Source of the DNA: Neoconidiobolus thromboides FSU 785 | Taxonomy: Eukaryota > Entomophthoromycota > Entomophthoromycetes > Entomophthorales > Neoconidiobolaceae | Direction: 5' to 3' | Assembly (NCBI GenBank): GCA_025603075.1 | Contig: MU626289.1 | Coordinates: 1-64,000, forward strand | DNA: 64,000 nucleotides | Shown here: positions 55,664 through 64,000 of the stretch, in pieces | Numbering within the stretch: the stretch's first letter is position 1 | Layout of the letters: each line of letters begins with the position of its first letter | Position numbers and translations under genes: made by a program | Notes under the pieces: generated by a model | Seen by the model: only the letters and a program-made list of their open reading frames with translations | Databases searched by the model: none | Told to the model about the DNA's origin: nothing

Positions 55664-56789
55664 TTGAGTTGAGTAGTATAAAATTCAAAGATCAAAACTC
55701 ACATTTGCATATTGTTTTTAAAAGAAAAGCGAATTCAAACTATAAAAAAGGGAAATCACACTTGGTAAACCTAGCCTTAAACTAAATAAGTCTGAATTTT
55801 ATTTTATTAATTTTTGTTTTTGAATTGTACTACTGTTATATTTTAAAGTGGGGTTTTTTATTATTTTAATGCATTATAAAGCTCTTTTGGATAGATCTAA
55901 TTAAATCAGTTTTTATAATAAAGTTTTTATCAATTATGTTAAAAGAAACTAATATAAGTTTGCTTTGTTACTGTACTATTATATACTATAATATATTACT
56001 AAGTTAATTTTGCTAATGAGTTATAATCAAATAAATAGTAAGATATTAAGAACATTTTTAAAGCTAGCACATTAATTTGCATTCTGAAACCTTATTTTTA
56101 CCATCCTTTTTTATTTTGTACCACTATATATCTTTTATCATACTATCTAATAACTCTTGTACTAAAATTCATCTTAATAACAAGTAATAGTAGTAATATA
56201 AAACAAAGATAGATATATTGATAGCTATATAGCAAACAAGTCAAGTATTTTTAATATAATAAAAAAGTATAGTTTAAATTAGATATTTAGTTGTTGTTTA
56301 TTAAGATTCTTTCTATATGTTTTAGTAAAAAAAGTAGTTGAGCTAATTTTATTCTTAGAAATTTTTTTCAATTGTCTTGTTCTTTTATGTTTTATCTTAA
56401 AATAGTTATATAGTACAAAACTTTATATACTCTCAACTTAAAGATATATTGTATTAAGTTTACTTATGGTTCCTTAAATATAAAAACATAAATGAATCCA
56501 AAGTGCTTAACTGATTGGCTACCTATTTTTAAGACTAACGTCATAAATTTAATGACTATTAAGAAATAAAAAACATTTTTTAAATCAAAAGATGAATAGC
56601 AAAAGAATATATTACTACGTCCAGTCCCCATTATATAAGAGCGTAGCTCAAAAACTCATTAAAAGAGAGTTTCATATACTAAATAACCCACAAAGGAATT
56701 TAATCAATAAATCTTATTTAAATATCAAAGAGACAAATGTAATATAATTCATTATTAGTAAATTAGAATTGATTTAAAGCATTAAAATA
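55664..56789. other. Intergenic, no gene seen
   Basis: 1.1 kb AT-rich spacer. Confidence 0.5.
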
Positions 56790-56897
56790 TTAGCTAGACG
56801 ATCCATCAATTTCTGACAAGCTACCTGATAGACCAGTGAGCAACCCAGGAGAAGAAGACAATTTACCACCACCTCCAGAAAAAACAACGGATGTCAT
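56790..56897 (-). CDS. Possible 35-residue Gly/Ser-rich small protein
   Basis: ATG at 56897 to TAA at 56790. The peptide is rich in glycine and serine (S-G-G-G-G-K-L-S-S-S-P and G-L-S-G-S-L-S-E-I-D-G), and the local base composition is less AT-rich than the surroundings. It lies about 100 bp from the divergent start of the Tim44-like gene. It may be a short gene, a first exon, or chance; no signal peptide or family is recognised. Confidence 0.35.
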   Translation of the reverse strand: MTSVVFSGGGGKLSSSPGLLTGLSGSLSEIDGSSS

Positions 56898-56995
56898 TTT
56901 GTTTCGTAATTTTATTTAATTTTACATTATTAAATTACTGAGTTTAAATTAATGTAGCTTGGCTATATGGAAACCAAAAGCATCGGTTTAACAAC

Positions 56996-57820
56996 ATGAA
57001 TTATATTTTAAGTCCCATGTTTAATAGATTGCCTATCTTCCCAGCAAGGTTTTACTTGTGGTTAAGTAGGATGCTAAGTCAATGGATTTTAAAGTTGTAT
57101 GCTATAGACTCTAGGTATTTTGAACAAGAATTTATTATGGGAGGTAAATTGTAATTAGCTGTTATATTATATATTATTATAAACTATTTCGTAGCTCAAT
57201 TAGCTTTCGAAAGGCTATGCCAAAGCTTAAGTTTGGGTGATCAAGAGGGTTTAAAAAGCATGATGGATGAAGATTTATATAAGTTTTATTCCAAAGAGTT
57301 AGAAAAAGTCAAAAAAGAAAAAGGAAGTGTGGCAATTAATGCTTTAAACATACACAATACATACATAAATGATGTTTTCATTACCCTTGGACCAAAAGAA
57401 GGTTATTCGATCCACAATGAGAATTATTTTAACTTGTTTTTGTTTACATGTAGAATCATTGTTAATAAAAAAATTGCTTTCAACAAGGAAACTGACAATA
57501 GCAATCGAAATGAAATACTTGAAGAATTAAAGAAAGGAACCCAGTTTAAATTATATGTAGAATGTGACGCAGATGTTAATTACAAGTTATCGGATGCCAC
57601 AACAATCATCGTTGATGATACATCACGTAGAAAGTTTATACTTACCTTTGATTCAGATTATTTTAACTTTTCAAAAGTTAGTAAGATAACTGAAGACGAA
57701 TGGAATTGGAAGCTAAGTGATATTGATCAAGTATTAGAATACAAAAACCGAGATTCCTTTTTAAAATGGTTTAAAAATCATTATAGTATAGATAAGATCT
57801 ATGATAAAAATCAGGAATAA
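56996..57820 (+). CDS. Tim44-like-domain protein, probably mitochondrial
   Basis: Two exons (56996-57143 and 57195-57820) join in phase to give 257 residues. An open frame in the second exon continues upstream without an ATG, which is why the first exon is needed. The N-terminus is basic and hydrophobic (R-L-P-I-F-P-A-R-F-Y-L-W-L), fitting a mitochondrial presequence. The segment Y-F-E-Q-E-F-I-M-G-A-Q-L-A-F-E-R-L followed by G-D-Q-E-G-L-K-S-M-M-D-E-D-L-Y fits the Tim44/MBA1/mL45 pattern (F-x-x-x-F-x-x-G-A-x-x-A-[FY]-x-R with G-D-x-x-x-L-x-x-x-x-x-x-x-L-Y). Such domains occur in the TIM23 motor subunit and in proteins that dock mitoribosomes to the inner membrane. The C-terminal half is hydrophilic and unrecognised. 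The exact orthologue is uncertain. Confidence 0.55.
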
Positions 57821-57872
57821 AAAATAAACGTTTGTTAATTTTATTACTTTTTTATTTAAATAAATTATACTA

Positions 57873-58408
57873 TTAGTTATAGCCAGCGCTAGTTATAATA
57901 TTATTAGAATCAATGTACAAAGTTAATCTATTTGCCATAAAGAGCATAGAAACCGCTTCTCCAGGTTTAACAATACGGTATGGATTAGGTAAATTAGATT
58001 CATATACCTATAAAATACATTAGTGTTAAACTAGTGTAATCTAAAATTAAACTTACAGCATTTGATCCATAAGAAGTATTAGTATCTCCATTCAAAATCA
58101 ATTGTTTTCCAACATAAGATTTTACACTATTAGTATTTCCACTGTTATAATTGTTTGTGTTTCCACCGTTATAGTTAGTAGTAGGTGGTAAATTTAAAAT
58201 TGGAATTGGCATAGGAAAGTAACGTAAATAACCTTGATTAGCGTAGCTTGGAGTACCATAGCCTAAACCAAAAGCGGCATTTGAGCTTGAGTCATCACCA
58301 TTACAAATAAGGAATGATAGAGTAAAGATAAAAAGCTAAAAGAAATGTCAATAGTTATTAATTAAGCTAGATGGTATTACTTACTTGAACTAATAAATTA
58401 GAGTACAT
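57873..58408 (-). CDS. Small secreted Asn/Tyr/Gly-rich protein
   Basis: Three exons (58408-58385, 58335-58057 and 58007-57873) give 145 residues. The signal peptide is assembled across the first intron: eight residues from exon 1 and the hydrophobic L-F-I-F-T-L-S-F-L-I-C from exon 2, with cleavage near N-G-D-D. The middle holds Asn/Gly/Tyr repeats of the form N-[YT]-N-[GS]-G-N-T-N. The C-terminal part (about 100-145) is more ordered (L-P-N-P-Y-R-I-V-K-P-G-E-A-V-S-M-L-F). No cysteine pairs or GPI signal are visible. Family not recognised; extracellular role inferred from the signal peptide only. It converges with the Tim44-like gene, with only about 50 bp between the stops. Confidence 0.7.
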
Positions 58409-59666
58409 AATTAAATTAAAATTTTTCTTTTCCTTTGGACTTTGCTTTTTATGCTTTTATAGTTTATTTTTTAACTAATTTTTTCACTAAGCCTTAGTTT
58501 AACTTTCCCCTTAAATGTTTAAATTTTGTCGCCATTTTGAAACCCACCCTAAATTTTTTCTTGATTCTAGCATCTACCCCATAAAAGTTGGGTAAGAAAT
58601 AAGATTCGAAAATTGATAAGTGCTAAAAAGTTATATAGACTTATTTTATAAAAACGTTAATAGAGATTTATCATCATATTGTATTGACGAGTGGTGCTTT
58701 TTTTAAAATAAGCTTGGCTTTTAAGCTTATTTAATCGAACTAAAGTAGGGGCTATATTTTAAGTGAAATATTTCACTTTAAACAACTTTTAATCTGCTCA
58801 ATTCAAAGGTTTGGGCATTTTATTTGTTTGACTTGAAATTGGAAAAATAAATGGGCAAGTTAAATTTTATTCAATTTTGAAATATTCGTTCAACTTGATT
58901 TTCTAAATTTTGCAAAATTTGTATATGAATGTTTCTATTGTCTATTTTTATCAGGGTAAAATTGGAAAGATAATTAGCTGCTGAATTCTGAAGTAAAAAA
59001 ACACCCTTGGTTTTTTTAGTTTAGCAAAAAGTCGACTGCATAATATTGTGCGCAGTTTACAATTTTTGTGCCAAATTAAAACTGAAAAAAATCTAAACAT
59101 TAGACTTAAACTAAATCATATGAAAAGAACTACTAAACAATAAAAAATTCGAATGTTTTTATACTCTCAAAATATGGTGAAAACCCCTAATGTATGAGTT
59201 CAATCCCTGTAAAACATTGTTTTTGAAAAGAAATTCAAACTTGTTTTTTAATTTTAGCATATAAATAAAAAACTTAGTTATTGATTTTAGCTTTATAAAA
59301 CAATTTTTATGAAAATAAAAGTTTTAGAATAAAACAATTCTGCTTGAATAAATTCTTGTCAGAAAGCCACCTTATTTTGAAAAATGATCATGTTTTTTGC
59401 TTGGGCAATAAGCTATTAAATTAATCTATCAGCTAAAGTTAGATGACTTCTGTTAATAATGGAGTCATAACATTCAGTAAAATAAATTTAATTTAAGAGG
59501 GGTTTTAACTAAACTGGATGAAAGAAAGCATGAGCATTGAGGTAGTTATTACTAAACGCTAAAAGTGGACTTTAAAAAAGACAATGGAGTAACCAAATTT
59601 GGTAAAATAATTAATTAAAAATGAAGTTATAAAAAATAGTTTATTAATAAGTTATAATAGATTTAT
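58409..59666. other. Intergenic, no gene seen
   Basis: 1.25 kb AT-rich. A tRNA-like B-box word near 59190 has no matching cloverleaf. Confidence 0.5.
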
Positions 59667-61151
59667 CTACAATTCTTGAAAATTCAAGTGCAAATTGATT
59701 GGCCTAAGGACTACACCTTTAGAGGTAATGATATCATCGGAATGAATTGAGTTTGATGGTAGTGTGATTTTGAACTTAGATAGAATGCACATCATTAGTA
59801 TTTTTTGCTCAATAATTGAAAGGTTTTGTCCAATACATATTCTAGAACCTCCACCAAAACCATACCAATTGTTCATTTTAGCTTTGTTAATTTGATTGTT
59901 TTGTAAGAATCGATCTGGTAAGAATGTACTGGGCTCTTCCCATATATTAGGATCATTCATTATAGAATAAGACTGTAAGATTATATTCGTCCCTTTTGGT
60001 AAATAGGTACCGTCATTACATGAGTAATCATTAATAAGCTTACGACGAATTTGCGGCAAAGTTGGTGTTACCCTCATACTCTCATAAATAATAGCTTCAA
60101 CATAGTTCATTTCTTTAACCATATCCATTGTCGGATACTTTGAATCACCATTAAAATGCTCAAGTATTTCTTTACGTGCTTTATCTTGAATATGTTGATT
60201 CTTTGCTAAGTGGTATAAAGTAAAGCTAAGGGTATTTGCAGTAGTATCATGTCCAGCAGCAAACATCACAACGATATTGTTAATAAGCTCATCATCAGTC
60301 AATCTTTTATGAACTTCTTCTTGCATAGTTGCTTCGATCATCAAACTTAACATGTCAACTTTATCTTCCTCCTCCTGTTTATTTGGATTATTTGACATTT
60401 GTAGTTTTTTAAATTTAATAAGATATTGAACTAAACCACGGAATTTATGAACCGCTTCTCTTTCCCTTATTCGTGATTCTAAATTGAGTTTTTCTAATAT
60501 TGGGAAAAAAAAGTAAATATCTTTAGATACCCCGGCTGCTGCTAAATTATAAGCTTTGGAATATTCACCTTCTTCAATATCTAAACAATTCAAATCAAAA
60601 CCCATGATGGTGTTACCTAGTATATCTAAAGTAGTCTTAGATATCAAATCATGAACATCAATGGATTTATTTCTACTCTTTTTTAAATGAATCATTAATC
60701 TTTTGACCGATTTTTCGTATTTGTTGACATTGATTTCTTTATGAAAGCAAGAGTTGATAATACGTCTATGTCTTTTCCAAGATTCTGTATGACTATACAA
60801 TACATTTTCACCCATATAATCCACGACTAATAAATCTTTAGATATTTCTGAAAACAACAATTTTTCAACTTGGTTATAATTCTTAAAGATATTATTAATA
60901 TCGGTGCTATCACTTATTACAACCCACCATTTGCCTAAATACCAACTTAACATAGGAGACTTAGAGTTAAACAAATAAGGCCAATAATTCAGTCTCATTG
61001 CTTTTAAGCTTGGATATTTTATAAAATTAAATAGAGAAGTAAAGAAACCGTTGCCCCTAGATAAATGTTGGATTTGGGCATCTGGTTTGGATTTTACTTT
61101 GATATAGTAGAATAAAGCGAATGTAAAAAGAATAAAATAAGTTAGTAACAT
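59667..61151 (-). CDS. Cytochrome P450 monooxygenase
   Basis: This 494-residue ER-anchored haem monooxygenase has an N-terminal membrane helix (L-L-T-Y-F-I-L-F-T-F-A-L-F) and all core motifs: W-K-R-H-R-R (C-helix, near 125), the oxygen-binding A-A-G-H-D-T-T near 297-303, E-S-M-R (ExxR of the K-helix, near 356-359), the P-D-R-F region near 408, and the haem loop F-G-G-G-S-R-I-C-I-G near 431-440 with the cysteine that ligates the iron. Layout resembles fungal CYP families related to CYP4/CYP5-like fatty-acid or xenobiotic hydroxylases; I do not assign a family or substrate. Intronless. The start at 61151 is the first ATG of the frame and gives a standard anchor. Confidence 0.93.
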   Translation of the reverse strand: MLLTYFILFTFALFYYIKVKSKPDAQIQHLSRGNGFFTSLFNFIKYPSLKAMRLNYWPYLFNSKSPMLSWYLGKWWVVISDSTDINNIFKNYNQVEKLLFSEISKDLLVVDYMGENVLYSHTESWKRHRRIINSCFHKEINVNKYEKSVKRLMIHLKKSRNKSIDVHDLISKTTLDILGNTIMGFDLNCLDIEEGEYSKAYNLAAAGVSKDIYFFFPILEKLNLESRIREREAVHKFRGLVQYLIKFKKLQMSNNPNKQEEEDKVDMLSLMIEATMQEEVHKRLTDDELINNIVVMFAAGHDTTANTLSFTLYHLAKNQHIQDKARKEILEHFNGDSKYPTMDMVKEMNYVEAIIYESMRVTPTLPQIRRKLINDYSCNDGTYLPKGTNIILQSYSIMNDPNIWEEPSTFLPDRFLQNNQINKAKMNNWYGFGGGSRICIGQNLSIIEQKILMMCILSKFKITLPSNSIHSDDIITSKGVVLRPINLHLNFQEL

Positions 61152-64000
61152 TATAGATAAACAGATAGATAAATAATGAGATCGAAATACAAAATAAAAT
61201 TTTATGATTTTGTAATTTTATAAATAAGATTAACATCAATAAATTGCTTTACCTTAGCTTTATATACTTCCTTACCTCAAACAAATTATCAAATCATTTT
61301 CCATTTATGTACATTAACGGTCAATGTCCACCCCTATTAAACTTGAAATCAGTCATTTACATTTTAATTTATTTATTCTTTAAGGATTATAAATAAAACT
61401 TTATAATACTATTAACTTATCTTCCATTAAGCCTTTTAGCCATCATTTAAGAGTAGAGCTTAGGCAAAAAGTTGAAGAAAGTATAGGACCAAGCTTTAAA
61501 AAACATTTTTACTCGGATTTTTAATTCTAAAAAATAGCGTTAAGAATATCGCATTAGAATTGAAACAGTTATAACTTTGAGCTAAGATTATCGATTGTGA
61601 AGCTCAAAAATCCTATTTTTGTATTTTATTACAAATTTGCGAAATTATTTTTTAATTTTTTGTAAGTTTCGTAATAACGAAAAAATGCATGAATCGGAAT
61701 TGAGTTGCTCTTTATTATATTATTCCATGTGATGTTATATTTTTTTGATATTGGTGCCTTAAAATAAATTAGAGTTGCAGTAATGAGTTTTTTGCTATTT
61801 ATGTATTTCATTTTATATCAGTATAACATTTGCCCAATTATTAATAAAATAATAGCAAACTATTTTATTTTTCTAACATTTAGTTGCTGCCTATCTATTT
61901 ATCTATCTATACTTTTTGATATATCAGTATTTAATTATAATACTATTGAGAATTGTAATTTATTTAGCAGTGATATTTTAGTTAGTAATGTTACTAAAAA
62001 TGCATCTATTGCTTGTTTTGAACATTACATTCTAATACTGTTTACTTATTATAAACGCTGGATGGATATAATACAAGTTCGATTATTTCCATTACTCATA
62101 GCTCTTAAATTAAAATATTTAATTAGTATTTATTATCATTGTTTTTATTAATATTTAGATTATTTACTTTTATACTTTTTTAAATTAACTCGCCTTTTTA
62201 GCTCACATAGAGATGTGGTTCTACTTTTCGTCTTATTAGAACTTGAATTTGTTAGCTCTAAATGAGTAAATTCAGAATCTCTTTTCAATCAATTTATTAC
62301 AAAATTTATAGTATCTATTTGTTAATATAAGTTTGAAAGCTTGATTCAAATTAAAAATTAAACCCCTTAATTTCACTTTTTATTCATTTCTTATATAACA
62401 TAAAACTCTAAAAAAGCTATTAAACAAAGCCAGATAAAAAACATCATAATATGTATTATTTTAAAACTAAGCAAAAGACAGAAGAATTGTAGTATTTAGT
62501 ATTTAATTTAACCCGAGCTTTTAAACTAACTCATATTATCAAGCTTCAATTTACCCTTTATTCAATTGTCTATATTAAGATATTTTTATTTATCCTAAAT
62601 TTATTTTATTATTGTAGTTCACCATTTTTGTTTATCTACTTTTAACTCATCTACTAAAAAAGAAATCGATTTATTTATATACGAATGCCTTACCTCTTTA
62701 ACTCTATGCTTACTTTGTAAATCTAATAGTTGAAAAAGAATATTTAAATTAACAGAAATAAGATCATATACATTTAGATAATATTAAAATTCCCAATTCT
62801 ATCTTCTCTCTGTTTTTTAGTACAAATCTTGATGTTTTTAATTTTTATTTGAACACTTTTATATTTTGCTTTGAAGATTGAAAAGTTAATAATTCAATTA
62901 TCAATAAGGGTTAAAGCCAAAACCATGGTTTATTAATATTGTATTTGTACATTAAATCATTATTGCATGACCAAAAATGTTGTTCTTTAATTGAGTATTA
63001 TTAAAGCGTTACTATTTTATAGATGGTATTATCTTAATTAAATTAAAATATTTCATTCTTTTGAAATTCTCTTAGCAAGTTTGTTAAACATAAAACTCAA
63101 ATACAACTAAAAATAGTTAAAATAACTTGTAAAGAGCTCAAGTATATATTTTGGAGCATCGCTTTAACATGACAATTAATAAATTTCGTTAAAATGAAAT
63201 CATTTTATAATACTAAGGGATAATAATAAGCAAGTTTTCAGAGTTACTTATTATTATTCAATACATTTATTAATTAGTTATAAAATCCATATAGATATGG
63301 GAAATAGAACAACTACCAAAATGTTTCTTTAACTTTGAAAGAGCCTGTATGTTCTCAAACGCCTTTTTTTATGGAAGGAAATGAGGCAGATAATGTTAAA
63401 AAAGGAATAATATAGATAGAGCTTATGAGGTAATAAGATGAAATCTTATCATGCTTTAAAAGGCAAAACGCAGATGTCTAAAAATACGACATATCTTCTG
63501 TCATCATAACTATACTTTTTATTTTAATATCAATAATCATAACCGCATTATAATTATTATTTAGAAAAATGTTCAATTAATTTAACCGAAATCTTGCTAA
63601 ATAACTTTTTTAATATAACTACTTTTGATTTCGAATATATGAGCACATTTTATTAATGTTGGCTTTTAGGTTTAAAATTATAAAATCTCTATAATCTTTT
63701 TAGCTTATTTTTACTTGGTTTCTATTACCAAACACGTATGGAGATGTTGTTCATTAATAGACTTATTAACTCAAAATAAAGATAAGCATTTTTTGGTTTA
63801 AGTTATAGAATTGATTCATTTATAATACTTAAAAAACCATTAATTGTATTTATAAATAATTTATTACTAAATTTGGCAAATAATTGAAAATATTTAATTA
63901 AAGTAGAAAAAATATAAGTTCGTAAATGACTATTTCGTATATTTTTGAAGTAACGGCTTTCTAAATATTTTGGTGTAAAAATAAACCCAAAATTAATAAA
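61152..64000. other. Gene-poor right end
   Basis: 2.8 kb of AT-rich sequence. A 122-codon open frame at 61783-62151 is hydrophobic and low in complexity, without a recognisable domain; I do not accept it as a gene. A GTATGGAGATGTTG word near 63737 may be a MITE end. Confidence 0.45.

Noticed and set aside
57233-57820. Tim44-like protein starting at a TTG in exon 2
   Set aside because: The frame is open upstream and joins in phase through a GT...TAG intron to an exon with a proper ATG and the missing domain start.
59165-59225. tRNA-like T-arm word GAGTTCAATCCCTG
   Set aside because: No A box, acceptor stem or cloverleaf can be built around it.
61783-62151. 122-codon hydrophobic open frame
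   Set aside because: Composition follows the local AT bias (Ile/Phe/Tyr/Leu/Asn) and no family features are visible.

Overview
The window reads as nuclear DNA of a very AT-rich fungus, most likely an early-diverging (zygomycete-grade) lineage, with an Entomophthoromycotina/Conidiobolus-like genome as my best guess. The reasons are: short spliceosomal introns (about 43-102 nt, GT...TAG) in most conserved genes; fungal-type secreted and GPI-anchored proteins; an Opy2-like membrane-anchor pair; and a tetrahydropterin-dependent phenylalanine hydroxylase, an enzyme known from basal fungi such as Mortierella. The species call is inference. Gene models were spliced by eye using frame continuity and family similarity.

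Layout. (1) 0-10.5 kb is a secretome island: three intact genes and one decayed copy of a 10-cysteine small secreted protein, a Gly/Ser/Ala/Asn-rich secreted protein, and two GPI-anchored proteins sharing a twin CX3C domain. (2) 13-14 kb holds an SPX-domain protein between long gene-free stretches. (3) 17-36 kb is a compact housekeeping block: MPP10, GET3, an EamA/DMT transporter, CCT3, a coiled-coil protein resembling an INO80 subunit F domain, RCL1, phenylalanine hydroxylase, an aldo/keto reductase and RPN6. MPP10 and RCL1 serve the small-subunit processome; GET3, CCT3 and RPN6 serve protein targeting, folding and degradation. (4) 36-49 kb is an unstable zone: a broken UNC93-like gene with a transposon inserted near its start, two identical tRNA-Thr(AGU) genes inside a dense swarm of about 105-bp inverted-repeat elements, a possible ghost membrane-protein gene, an intact UNC93-like transporter and a WrbA-type quinone reductase. 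(5) 49-61 kb carries two tandem Opy2-like membrane proteins, a PSR1/NIF-type phosphatase, a Tim44-like-domain protein, a small secreted protein and a cytochrome P450. The last 2.8 kb shows nothing convincing.

The most interesting items are the 10-cysteine secreted family, with a razor-edged 351-bp near-identical patch between two copies; the short inverted-repeat element family (more than 20 full or partial copies, avoiding the housekeeping block, one inside a transporter pseudogene); the twin-CX3C GPI pair; and the Opy2-like pair with a shared C-terminal tail motif.
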